Source: an uncultured Eubacteriales bacterium (GTDB lineage Bacteria > Bacillota > Clostridia > Peptostreptococcales > Anaerovoracaceae). Taken from it: a stretch of 64,000 nucleotides of DNA. The DNA is taken from positions 46,134 to 110,133 of the forward strand of contig UQNJ01000007.1 of assembly GCA_900542295.1 (NCBI GenBank), in the 5' to 3' direction. Every line of letters starts with the position of its first letter. The stretch's first letter is position 1. Position numbers and translations under genes: made by a program. Positions 33,706 through 42,458 of this stretch are shown here, in pieces. The notes under the pieces were generated by a model. It was not told the origin of the DNA, did no database searches, and saw only the letters and a list, made by a program, of their open reading frames with translations.

Positions 33706-34767
33706 TTAGAAATTTTTCATTTTTTCTGCCTGATCACTTGTTATCAGTCCGTCTACTATCTCGTCTATTTCTCCGTCCAGAAAACTTTCCAGTTTATATA
33801 TAGTCAAACCTATTCTGTGGTCTGTTACTCTTCCCTGAGGGAAATTATATGTTCTGATTCTTTCGCTTCTGTCACCGGAGCCGACTTGGCTTCGTCTTTC
33901 GGCAGAAATTTCATCGTTCTGTTCCTGCAGCTTCAGGTCGTAAAGTCTGGAGCGCAGTACCTTGAACGCTTTTTCTTTATTTTTTATCTGAGATTTTTCA
34001 TCCTGACAAGTAACTACAAGTCCTGAAGGAATATGTGTCAGCCTTACTGCCGAATCTGTAGTGTTTACACATTGTCCGCCGTTTCCGGAAGAACGGTAAA
34101 CATCAACTCTTACATCATTGGGATTTATCTCAACTTCCACATCATCAACTTCCGGAAGTACCGCAACAGTCGCTGCGGAAGTATGAATTCTTCCTGAGCT
34201 CTCAGTTTCAGGTACTCTCTGAACTCTGTGAGTTCCGCTTTCATACTTAAGTCTGGAATATGCTCCTTTACCTTTGATGAGTACGCTCGCTTCCTTGATT
34301 CCTCCGATTCCGGTGTCATTTGAATCCATTATTTCCGCTTTCCAACCACGTCTTTCTGTATACCTCAGATACATTCTAAGCAGATCTTGTGCGAACAAAG
34401 CTGCTTCTTCTCCTCCGGTTCCTGCTCTTACTTCAAGAATTACATTCTTATCATCGTTAGGGTCTTTAGGCAGGAGAAGTATCTTTAGCTCATCCTCCAT
34501 TTCCGGAATCTTATCTTCAAGCTCTGCAATTTCCATTTTTGCCAGTTCTCTTAATTCATCATCGCCTGACTCAAGCATTTCTTTAGCCTCGGCCACATTG
34601 GACTTGGCATCTCTATACTCTTTGTATTTATTAACTATAGGCTCCATCTCGCCTATTTCTTTAATATATTTCTGCCAAAGAGGCTGATTGTTTATTACAT
34701 CGGGGTCTGAAACCTTCATCGAAAGTTCCTCATATTTTTCCAATATGAACTCTAATTTATCAAACAT
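33706..34767 (-). CDS. prfA: Peptide chain release factor 1
   Basis: Reads UAA/UAG stops and triggers peptidyl-tRNA hydrolysis. 353 residues. The stop-reading tripeptide is P186-E187-T188 (PxT type) and the catalytic GGQ is residues 230-232 in SSGNGGQCVN. PrmC, which methylates that glutamine, is encoded at 41544-42458. It has its own promoter, separate from rpmE. Confidence 0.97.
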   Translation of the reverse strand: MFDKLEFILEKYEELSMKVSDPDVINNQPLWQKYIKEIGEMEPIVNKYKEYRDAKSNVAEAKEMLESGDDELRELAKMEIAELEDKIPEMEDELKILLLPKDPNDDKNVILEVRAGTGGEEAALFAQDLLRMYLRYTERRGWKAEIMDSNDTGIGGIKEASVLIKGKGAYSRLKYESGTHRVQRVPETESSGRIHTSAATVAVLPEVDDVEVEINPNDVRVDVYRSSGNGGQCVNTTDSAVRLTHIPSGLVVTCQDEKSQIKNKEKAFKVLRSRLYDLKLQEQNDEISAERRSQVGSGDRSERIRTYNFPQGRVTDHRIGLTIYKLESFLDGEIDEIVDGLITSDQAEKMKNF

Positions 34768-34814
34768 CTTAGTCTCCTTAAATTAACTCGAAATTTGCCT
34801 ATATCTAAACCGAT

Positions 34815-34843
34815 ATTATATCACGATTTCTATTATTTGAAAA
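34815..34843 (-). promoter_or_regulatory. Extended -10 promoter of the prfA operon
   Basis: On the minus strand TGATATAAT (TATAAT at 34815-34820 with TG one base upstream) and a weak TTTTCA at 34838-34843. Confidence 0.65.
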
Positions 34844-34865
34844 GTACAGGTCTATATTTTTGCAT

Positions 34866-34892
34866 AAAAAAACCGGAATTTGCTTCCGGTTT
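34866..34892 (-). terminator. Terminator after rpmE
   Basis: AACCGGAA / TTCCGGTT with a 5-base loop, then TTTTTA on the minus strand. Confidence 0.9.
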
Positions 34893-34903
34893 GTTTTTGA
34901 TTA

Positions 34904-35104
34904 TTAGTCAATGTTGTACTTGTTCTTGAACTTTTCAACACGGCCGCCTCTGTTAACGAACTTCTGCTGACCTGTGAAGAACGGATGACATGCTGAGCAT
35001 ACATCTAATCTCATTTCTTCTTTAGTTGATTTTGTAACGAAAGTGTTACCACATGCGCAAGTTACTTTACATTCCTTATAATCAGGATGGATTCCTTCCT
35101 TCAT
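34904..35104 (-). CDS. rpmE: Ribosomal protein L31 (zinc-type)
   Basis: 66 residues from the ATG at 35104 (MKEGIHPDYKECKVTCACGN). The frame could be extended 25 codons upstream, but the family starts here and GAGG lies in front. Cysteines in CKVTCACG and VCSACH give the Zn-binding C+ form. Its position between the split halves of the rho/prfA cluster is noted in the findings. Confidence 0.95.
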   Translation of the reverse strand: MKEGIHPDYKECKVTCACGNTFVTKSTKEEMRLDVCSACHPFFTGQQKFVNRGGRVEKFKNKYNID

Positions 35105-35192
35105 GCTTCTTACCTCTTTCCTGTCTTGTATTGTCAGCCTTAACCCGGCCATACTTGACATATATTTGCTGTATATCAATTGCAGCCCTTAT

Positions 35193-35221
35193 AATATATC
35201 ACGGCTTTTCGTTGAAATCAA
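35193..35221 (-). promoter_or_regulatory. Sigma-A promoter of rpmE
   Basis: On the minus strand TTGATT (35216-35221), 17 bp, TATATT (35193-35198). Confidence 0.7.
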
Positions 35222-35309
35222 GTGGTTTTTGCCGTATTTGCAATATTTTTTCTTCCAAAATTTGTATGTCAGCTTTTCTTTTGTTTTATGTCTGAAATAA
35301 CCTTCTTTT

Positions 35310-36763
35310 TTACAGAAAATCTTTCAAATTCAGCTTATGAAGTCTGTAGTTGAGCTTTTGTGGTGAAATTCCCAATTTTTCAGCGGCTGTTTTGAGTTTT
35401 CTGTTTTGTCTGAGAGCTTCTGATATTATCTTTCTTTCATAATCCTCTAAGAGCTCTTCAATATATATAGAATCCGTTTTCAGCATCTCTCTGACACTTT
35501 CTATGCTTACGCACTCTTCTGAATTTTCAGCGGGCCGAGGCGACATACTTCTTTCTTCTCCGGCTGCACCTGACACCCTGCCGCTGCCCTGCTTGTTTAC
35601 TTCTTCAAGAAGCCCCCTAACAGAACCCAGCGTTATTTTATCTGTTGTTTCAAAATTAAATGCACTTTCTATCACATTACGCAGTTCCCTGACATTTCCC
35701 TGACATTTCCCGGCCAGTTCCAGCTCATAAACGCCTTCCTTGTCATATCAGTTAATCCTGTTATGTTCCTTCCCATTTTTTTATTGTATATTTTAATAAA
35801 ATGCTCCGTCAAAGGCAGTATGTCATCCATACGTTCTCTTAAAGGCGGAATATGTATTTTAACCGAACTTATCCTATAGTACAAGTCTGCTCTGAATTTA
35901 TTGCTTTGTGATAATATTTCCGGCTCTTCATTGGAAGCGCAGATTATTCTTGTATTAAAAGGAATGTCTTTCTGTCCTCCTACTATTCGCACGGTCCCGT
36001 TTTCGAGAGCCGTAAGCAGTTTTGCCTGCATCTGTATATCCATGGAATTTATTTCATCTAAAAATAATGTGCTGTTATTGGCAAGCTCAAACAACCCCTG
36101 TTTATTTTCTGCTCCGGTAAACCCTCCCGTTTCCGTTCCAAAGAAAGTGCTTTCCATAAGGTTTTGAGGTATAGCGGCGCAGTTCTGCACTATCATAGGC
36201 TTATTTTTTCTTTTGCTGAGTGCATGTATCGCTTCGGCAAAAATTTCTTTTCCGGTACCTGTTTCCCCATAAAGAAACACATTTGAGTCATTTTGGGCTA
36301 TCTCCGGAAGGTTGTCCTTTATTCTTTTCAACCTTTGATTTTCAGTAACTATGGATTTCAGCACCTCGTTGTGCTCTTTTACCTCCTTTTCATTATAGTT
36401 ATAATATTCAAGATATCTTACTGCATCTACAGCCCCCTGTATTTCACCGTTTTCGTCAAAAATAGGATAAGTATCTCCTTCTACTACAACTTTAATATTT
36501 CCGGATATTAAAATCTGGCTCTCGTTCTTTGCCACCTTACCTGTCTTTATCGCCCTAAGAACGCTACTGTTGCTCATATCCAGATCAGAAAACGCTTCAA
36601 AAAATTTTTTGCCTGTTCTTCCTTTGTCGTAGAAAAACATGTCAAAATCATTGTTTATTCTCTTTGTATATTCTATAACTCCGTCCTTGTTTACTATCGC
36701 TGCGGAATCATATTTTTTCCCGCTTTTTTCCAGAATATCGTCAACAATTTTTATGTAATCCAT
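35310..36763 (-). pseudogene. Sigma-54-dependent activator (PAS-AAA+-Fis), frameshifted
   Basis: The frame starting at ATG 36763 (MDYIKIVDDI) encodes a PAS-like sensor (about 1-125) and a sigma-54 AAA+ domain: GETGTGKE Walker A, GGFTGA (variant of GAFTGA), TLFLDEI Walker B and NWPGNVRE. It then goes out of frame and stops at 35672. The next frame (35310-35675) continues exactly with NVIESAFNF and ends in a Fis-type helix-turn-helix (KTAAEKLGISPQKLNYRL). Removing one 11-bp repeat unit at 35685-35706 would restore one protein of about 480 residues. As read, the AAA+ domain is cut from its DNA-binding domain. Likely controls the operon at 36964-41251. Confidence 0.85.
35685..35711. repeat. 11-bp tandem duplication inside the sigma-54 activator gene
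   Basis: The unit TTCCCTGACAT occurs at 35685-35695 and again at 35696-35706, with five further bases in phase. Eleven is not a multiple of three, so the second copy shifts the frame right after the conserved GNVRE. Confidence 0.9.
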
Positions 36764-36880
36764 ATGCTGCCCACGCCTCCCGGTATATCTATGTGATAAA
36801 ATTTTAGCATATGAACGGAATAAATTCAATCTGCCTTATGATTATGAAAAAATAAAAAGTCCCCCGTATTCAAAGATACA

Positions 36881-36911
36881 AAATGACCCCGAAAGTTTAC
36901 CTTACGGGGTC
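36881..36911 (-). terminator. Terminator after the AspT-like transporter gene
   Basis: GACCCCG / CGGGGTC with a 13-base loop and ATTTTG on the minus strand. It separates the operon from the activator gene. Confidence 0.8.
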
Positions 36912-36963
36912 GTTTCAAAACAATTATATCACAACAGCCTTTTTTTTATTTAATTTCTCCGAC

Positions 36964-38082
36964 TCAAAACAGAGCAGCTATAATCTGACAGCTTAATATT
37001 ATACAGACCAAAGCTACCGGATATGTCATGGCATAAGCTCCTGTAACAGCATCACTTTTTTCTGAGCTGTTAAGCAGAGTACCCAAAGCGGGCGTGCTTG
37101 TCATTCCGCCGCATATTGCTCCCAGCGACTGCATTACTTCCATTTTAAGCAGCTTTCTGCTGATTATATACGAAACCATCATAGGTATGGCGGTTACAAG
37201 CGCCCCGAAGAAAAGAAGGCTTATACCGTTTTCTCTCAGAATCTCAACAAATCCATTTCCGGCATTAAGACCTGCTCCGGTAAGGAACAGTATCATACCC
37301 AGCTCTCTCATTATCTCGAGCGTCTTCTCATCTGCTCTTATATTGATTTTCCCTATATGACCGAAATGACTTATCAACAGCCCAGAAAGCAGCGGTCCTC
37401 CGGAATTCCCCAGACTGAAACTTCCTCCTCCCGGAAGAGGTATCGATATGCTTCCTATTATTATGCCGCTTATGATAGCAATCGCCATGGCAAATAACCC
37501 GTGCTTTTCTATATTTATCAGCTTTCTTGCTGTTTTTCCCTGATTTTGCAGCCTATCCTGCCTGTCCTTCTTATCACCTGTCTTTTTATCTTTAACTAAC
37601 CTCGGTATAAGCTGAACAAAAATTACAACCCCTATTACACCAAAGGGATAAGCTATTCCATAACCTATTGATGCAATTGACTCACCGGTAGCTTCAACAG
37701 CAGCCGCAAGTCCAGGTGTGCTTGTGAGCGCTCCTGTCATTATGCCTATTGCCAGAGACTTAGGCACATCAAAGAATAGAATCACAGAAGCACATACTAT
37801 CGCTCCGACAATTATAGTGACGAAACCTATAAAAAGATATCCTATTGAACTTATCCGTATGCTTCTGAAAAAATCAGCTCCAGCAATGAGTCCGATAGAT
37901 GCAACGAACAGCAGTAGGCCGATTTCCTGAATCTCAGAAGGTATCTTAAAACCAAAATGGCCGAATATCAATGCCATAATAAGTACCCCTGAAGATCCAA
38001 GATTAAATCCTTTTACTTTAATTGCTCCTACAATATATCCCGCTGCGATGACAAGAAATATTATCATTGGAGTCGACATCAT
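36964..38082 (-). CDS. AspT/YbjL-type transporter
   Basis: 372-residue membrane protein with two similar halves of about five helices, each with the AspT-family motif: GALTSTPGLAAAVEATGESI near residue 136 and GGMTSTPALGTLLNSSEKSD near 336. Full-length family members carry two TrkA-C domains between the halves; here there is only a short charged linker (about 175-195). Relatives exchange amino acids such as aspartate/alanine. It lies 24 bp after the amidohydrolase gene in the sigma-54 operon. Confidence 0.82.
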   Translation of the reverse strand: MMSTPMIIFLVIAAGYIVGAIKVKGFNLGSSGVLIMALIFGHFGFKIPSEIQEIGLLLFVASIGLIAGADFFRSIRISSIGYLFIGFVTIIVGAIVCASVILFFDVPKSLAIGIMTGALTSTPGLAAAVEATGESIASIGYGIAYPFGVIGVVIFVQLIPRLVKDKKTGDKKDRQDRLQNQGKTARKLINIEKHGLFAMAIAIISGIIIGSISIPLPGGGSFSLGNSGGPLLSGLLISHFGHIGKINIRADEKTLEIMRELGMILFLTGAGLNAGNGFVEILRENGISLLFFGALVTAIPMMVSYIISRKLLKMEVMQSLGAICGGMTSTPALGTLLNSSEKSDAVTGAYAMTYPVALVCIILSCQIIAALF

Positions 38083-38106
38083 TTTTCTCCTCCTCTGTCT
38101 GCCTTA

Positions 38107-39717
38107 TTATTTTGTATATACTTCTCTTCCGCCAACGATGGTTTTAAGTATCGATGCTTTGCTGATCTCGTGGGGGTCAATCTCAAAAATATCACGGTCA
38201 AGAACCGTCATATCAGCATTTTTGCCTATCTCCAGAGTCCCTCTGATATCTTCCTCAAAAGCTTCATAGGCATTGCTTATGGTAAACAGCCTTACTGCTT
38301 CATCAACACTGAGTTTCTGTTCAGCATGCCATCCTTCTGTCTTTTGACCAAGTTTATCTCTTGTCACAGCAATCTGGATATTTTCCAGCACATCAAAGTT
38401 CTCCACAGGTGCGTCAGAACCGCCGCAGCATACAAGACCTTTATCCATCATGGTCTTCCACAGGTATGATCTGTCTGTCGCCTCTTTACCGATGATATTT
38501 TCTACTATATCCATATCGCTGGCAACAAAAACAGGCTGTATAAAAGCCATGATATTATACTCTTTCATCCTGTCAAAAAGATCGCTGCTTACAATCTGCA
38601 AATGATTTATGGCAAGTCGGCTGTCTCTCCTGCCGTATTTTTCAATACTCTTTATGTATGCGTCACAAATCATATCGGCTGCTTTATCACCTATGGCATG
38701 GATGAGCATCTGCATACCATTCTTATATGCATAGTCTACAAAATTTTCCAGATCTTCCCGATCGTGGACTGCAATGCCGTACTCGTCAGTTCCTGCATAA
38801 GAATTATTCATCAACGCCGTTCTTGCTCCCAGAGAACCGTCCTGATACAGCTTGACTGGTCCGATTTTATAGTAATCACCACCGTCATTACTTCTGTATC
38901 CCGCATCTATAAATGCCTTCATATGTTCAAAAGCTGTAAAAGACGCCTGCTCTCTTATACGCAAAGTCAGCCTGCCCTCCCTCTCCAGCTCCTTGTAAGC
39001 CTTGATGATACCCGCACTCTTTCTTCCCGGCAGCGACAGAAAGTTGTCGGAATCCACACCGGTAATTCCTCTAGCATTTATATCTTTTTGTGCAGAAAGA
39101 ATCATTTCCTTTATCTTTTCTACAGTTGGCTCATTCATCGCATCGTAGCACAGCTTGATAGATGCCTCCGTCAAAATACCGTTTTCCCGGTCTATCTGAT
39201 CAATGTAATCAGCCGTCTGCTTAAGTCCCATAACTGTTTCAAGACCTTTAGTATTCACAGCTGCCTTGTGTCCGCATACTCTAATAAAAAGAATCGGCCT
39301 TTCGGTAGAGATTTTATCAAGATCGAAACGATTTAAAGGTCTCTTTTCATCGCTAAAATTATCTTCATTCCAACCTCTGCCGTAAATCCAGTTTCCATTA
39401 TCCTCCCCTTGCATCTTCTTCGCCATTTGACATCCATGAGATATTATTTCTTCTATGGATCCCGCTCCTGTCATCTGATATGACTGTTTAACAAAGGCAT
39501 AGTTGAGCATGTGCATATGCGAATCTGTAAGACCCGGCAGCATGACACTTCCTTTCAGATCAATCTTTTCCGCCGCACTAAAAGCAGCAGCCTGTTCATC
39601 GTTTCCCAGAAAAGCTATCTTTCCATCGCTTATACCAATAGATGAGCAGATATTTCTCTGATTGTCCATCGTTCTTATGACCCCGTTATAATATATCCTG
39701 TCAAAATTCTTATCCAC
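38107..39717 (-). CDS. YtcJ-type metal-dependent amidohydrolase
   Basis: 536 residues of the amidohydrolase-3 family. Metal ligands are intact: H67 and H69 in PGLTDSHMHM, MLIHAIGDKA with the barrel histidine, NHLQIV, and the late GSDAPVENFD. C-terminal IGKNADMTVLDRDIF closes the beta-sandwich. Family members hydrolyse N-acyl amino acids, formamides or related amides; the substrate here is unknown, but its location between an AGCS symporter and an AspT-like carrier suggests release of an amino acid. Contrast the degenerate relative at 3726-5072. Confidence 0.88.
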   Translation of the reverse strand: MDKNFDRIYYNGVIRTMDNQRNICSSIGISDGKIAFLGNDEQAAAFSAAEKIDLKGSVMLPGLTDSHMHMLNYAFVKQSYQMTGAGSIEEIISHGCQMAKKMQGEDNGNWIYGRGWNEDNFSDEKRPLNRFDLDKISTERPILFIRVCGHKAAVNTKGLETVMGLKQTADYIDQIDRENGILTEASIKLCYDAMNEPTVEKIKEMILSAQKDINARGITGVDSDNFLSLPGRKSAGIIKAYKELEREGRLTLRIREQASFTAFEHMKAFIDAGYRSNDGGDYYKIGPVKLYQDGSLGARTALMNNSYAGTDEYGIAVHDREDLENFVDYAYKNGMQMLIHAIGDKAADMICDAYIKSIEKYGRRDSRLAINHLQIVSSDLFDRMKEYNIMAFIQPVFVASDMDIVENIIGKEATDRSYLWKTMMDKGLVCCGGSDAPVENFDVLENIQIAVTRDKLGQKTEGWHAEQKLSVDEAVRLFTISNAYEAFEEDIRGTLEIGKNADMTVLDRDIFEIDPHEISKASILKTIVGGREVYTK

Positions 39718-39781
39718 AAAATCCTCCTAAACTGCTGTGAGGACGAGAAGCTTCCCGTCCCCACACATAATCATTTTATAC

Positions 39782-41251
39782 TTAAGAAACATGTGCCTCT
39801 TTTTTTGTATCTTTTCCAACCTGTTCATAGAAAAGTCTCATGTTTTCATCTACCTTGCCGATGTCAAGATATCTTGCCTTGTAGTCCTTGAGCAGCATCA
39901 TGAATTTGCCGCTGAGCAGGAACAGCATGATAATATTGACAAAAGTCGGAATCAGAGTTACAAAGTCGTATGCCGTCCAAAGCTGTGCCGGTGTTGCTCC
40001 TACATATACCGTGTAAACTGTAACAAGGAATCCCGGTATCGGGTTGTCAAGTCTTAAGATCAGTAACCATTTATCTTTAACTTTATCCCAGAAAGGTCCT
40101 CTTCCTGACAAGAAATGGTCGATCAGAGTCTTGTAATATGTAAACCATCCTGCGTTAGTTGTCAGTGCAAAAACGAAAACGCTCAGAGCAATTATATAAG
40201 TTGACCACTTTCCTAATACAGATTCAAATCCGGCAAGGGAAAGAGCTGCTCCCTGAAGTCCTGAGTCCCATACGCCTGTAACGATAACTACAAGAGCAGA
40301 CATGGAGCATACAACTATAGTATCTATAAATACTTCCAGAGCACCGAATATACCTTGCTTTACGGGATGATCAGTGTTAGCCATGGCATGAACCATAGGG
40401 GAAGTACCCCATCCTGCTTCATTACTGTTTACAGATCTTGCAAATCCGTAACGCATTGCCATTGTCATAGTTGCTCCTGCAAAACCTCCCGCTGCCGCAT
40501 GGCCTGTGAAGGCTGATTCAAATATAAGTGCGAAAGACGGAATCAACTTGTCATAATTAACAGCCAGTACAACAATCGCACAGCCTATATAAAACATGCA
40601 CATGAACGGAACCATGTAACTGGCTATCTCTCCTATCTTCTTTACTCCGCCGAGAATAATCAGATATACACATATGGCAAGAATTGCACCGGGTATGATA
40701 AACGGAATATCAAAGGCTGTTCCCACAGCTTCTGCAACGGTATAGTTCTGCAAGGTTATAAAGTGGCATGTATAAATACCAATTGCGAATACAGCTCCCG
40801 GTATAAACCATCCTTTCCATCCTTTTTCCTTGAAGAAACTCTCGATATAAAATGAAGGACCGCCACGGAATGAACCATCCGGCTGTGTTCTTCTGTAATA
40901 AACTGCGAGAGAAATTTCGGCTGTCTTGATTATCATCCCAAGAAAAGCCGCAACCCATATCCAGAACAGTGCTCCAGGTCCGCCTGTGGCAATGGCAGTT
41001 GCTACTCCGGAAATATTACTTACACCAACTGTGCCTCCTACTGCTATGCACAAAGCCTGGAAAGGACTGAGGCTATCTTTACTTTCCTGTTTCCCCTTGC
41101 CTTTGTGCATTATACTTTTCAGAATAGTTCCAAGATGTGAAAACTGGAAAAATTTTGATCTGACAGTTAATATTAATCCAGTGGCCAGTATGATGGCTAT
41201 CAGTGGGACTCCCCACAGAAAGTCAACAAAGCTTTCAAATGCTGCATACAT
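39782..41251 (-). CDS. AGCS-family sodium:alanine (amino acid) symporter
   Basis: 489-residue membrane symporter, about 11 helices. Family motifs are GGTVGVSNISGVATAIATGG near residue 72, FWIWVAAFLGMIIKTAEISL near 95 and RSVNSNEAGWGTSPMVHA near 271. It imports alanine, glycine or similar with Na+. First gene of the sigma-54 operon; the ribosome site is AGGAGGGAG. The N-terminal binding segment reads VGVSN where many AGCS members have IGxGN. Confidence 0.92.
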   Translation of the reverse strand: MYAAFESFVDFLWGVPLIAIILATGLILTVRSKFFQFSHLGTILKSIMHKGKGKQESKDSLSPFQALCIAVGGTVGVSNISGVATAIATGGPGALFWIWVAAFLGMIIKTAEISLAVYYRRTQPDGSFRGGPSFYIESFFKEKGWKGWFIPGAVFAIGIYTCHFITLQNYTVAEAVGTAFDIPFIIPGAILAICVYLIILGGVKKIGEIASYMVPFMCMFYIGCAIVVLAVNYDKLIPSFALIFESAFTGHAAAGGFAGATMTMAMRYGFARSVNSNEAGWGTSPMVHAMANTDHPVKQGIFGALEVFIDTIVVCSMSALVVIVTGVWDSGLQGAALSLAGFESVLGKWSTYIIALSVFVFALTTNAGWFTYYKTLIDHFLSGRGPFWDKVKDKWLLILRLDNPIPGFLVTVYTVYVGATPAQLWTAYDFVTLIPTFVNIIMLFLLSGKFMMLLKDYKARYLDIGKVDENMRLFYEQVGKDTKKEAHVS

Positions 41252-41309
41252 AATGCTTCTCCCTCCTTACGCAATAAGCGTACATATTATAATTACATAA
41301 TTATATAAA

Positions 41310-41324
41310 GCAATAAGCGTGCCA
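41310..41324 (-). promoter_or_regulatory. Sigma-54 (RpoN) promoter of the AGCS-amidohydrolase-AspT operon
   Basis: On the minus strand TGGCACGCTTATTGC: TGGCAC, five bases, TTGC, a full match to the -24/-12 consensus, about 60 bp before the symporter start. An 11-bp piece of it (GCAATAAGCGT on the plus strand) recurs at 41271-41281. Confidence 0.88.
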
Positions 41325-41345
41325 TTTGTTACCGGGATTGAATTT

Positions 41346-41359
41346 GTTGAAATTTCAAC
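41346..41359. promoter_or_regulatory. Palindrome upstream of the sigma-54 promoter (candidate activator site)
   Basis: GTTGAAATTTCAAC is a perfect 14-bp palindrome about 22 bp upstream of the -24 element. Enhancers are usually somewhat further away, so this is a candidate only. Confidence 0.5.
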
Positions 41360-41456
41360 GGTTTAAATAAAGTCCCTGAAATCACATCCAATATATTCGC
41401 CAACATTTTTTATTTTATAAAAAATTTTTTATTATTTACAAAAATCTATTTTCCTA

Positions 41457-41491
41457 ACAAAAAAGCAGCTGTATAAAAATACAACTGCTTT
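41457..41491 (-). terminator. Terminator after prmC
   Basis: AAAGCAGCTGTAT / ATACAACTGCTTT with one mismatch and a 4-base loop; CTTTTTTG on the minus strand. It ends the rho-DUF1385-prmC unit. Confidence 0.85.
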
Positions 41492-41543
41492 AATTACAAA
41501 AATTCTGCTTTTGTTCCCTTAAAAGCCTCCCGATTGATAATTG

Positions 41544-42458
41544 TTACTTACAATCTTTTTTGCTTTTCACCCTCGCCGCTACGATCCTGTCCTTAGCCGC
41601 CAAGTCCTTAAGACACACTATATCTGTAAATTTTCCGGTTTCGCTCAACATTTCCGTCACTGCACCGCCTTGATCGTATCCTATTTCCATCATCAATACT
41701 CCATGCTTGTGCATATGCGCAGGCGCAGCTTCGATAATACGCCTATAAAAGTCAAGCCCATCTTTACCTCCGTCCAAAGCCTTAATCGGTTCAAAATCTT
41801 TCACCTCTGTCTGAAGTCCCGGTATCACATCTGTCTGTATATACGGAGGGTTGGATATTATCATATCGAATTTTTTTCTGCCCATCCTGCCGCAAAACGG
41901 CTCAAATAAATCTCCGGTTTCAAATTTTACAGATTTGCACCCGCATGCTTTAGCATTTTCTTCTGCAACCTTTACTGCCTCTCGGCTCACATCCGAGCAT
42001 ACAACCTTAGTCCCCGGACAAAGCTTGGCCACAGAAACACCAATTGCACCGCTTCCGCAGCACAAGTCGAGTACATCCTTTACATTTCCCTGTCCGGCAA
42101 AACTTTCACCCCTCAAGGTTCCCTTCTTTATAACTTCAATGGCATCTTCAACCATCGTTTCCGTATCTTGCCGAGGTATAAGAACATCCGGAGTGACTTT
42201 GAATGTAATTCCCATAAACTCCTGGCTGCCGATTATATATTGTATAGGTTCACCCTTTGCTCTTCTTTCTATAAGTTCAAAATAAGCTTCACATGTATTA
42301 TCCTGCAAAATATCTTGCCAATGCATCATAAGACCTACATTGTCAATTTTGTCGAGAAAACAATACAAATCCTTTCCGTCTCTTTCTGCATCAGCTATTC
42401 CTGCCTCCCTAAGCTGATTCTGTCCTATTTTTATAAGTTCTTTAAGTGGTAGACTCAT
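41544..42458 (-). CDS. prmC: Release factor glutamine methyltransferase
   Basis: SAM-dependent methylation of the GGQ glutamine of release factors. 304 residues: an N-terminal helical domain, then the Rossmann fold with DLCCGSGAIGVSVAKL near residue 120 and the active-site MIISNPPYIQ near 190. Its ATG overlaps the DUF1385 stop by one base (TAATG). PrfA, a substrate, is 7 kb downstream in the same orientation. Confidence 0.95.
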   Translation of the reverse strand: MSLPLKELIKIGQNQLREAGIADAERDGKDLYCFLDKIDNVGLMMHWQDILQDNTCEAYFELIERRAKGEPIQYIIGSQEFMGITFKVTPDVLIPRQDTETMVEDAIEVIKKGTLRGESFAGQGNVKDVLDLCCGSGAIGVSVAKLCPGTKVVCSDVSREAVKVAEENAKACGCKSVKFETGDLFEPFCGRMGRKKFDMIISNPPYIQTDVIPGLQTEVKDFEPIKALDGGKDGLDFYRRIIEAAPAHMHKHGVLMMEIGYDQGGAVTEMLSETGKFTDIVCLKDLAAKDRIVAARVKSKKDCK

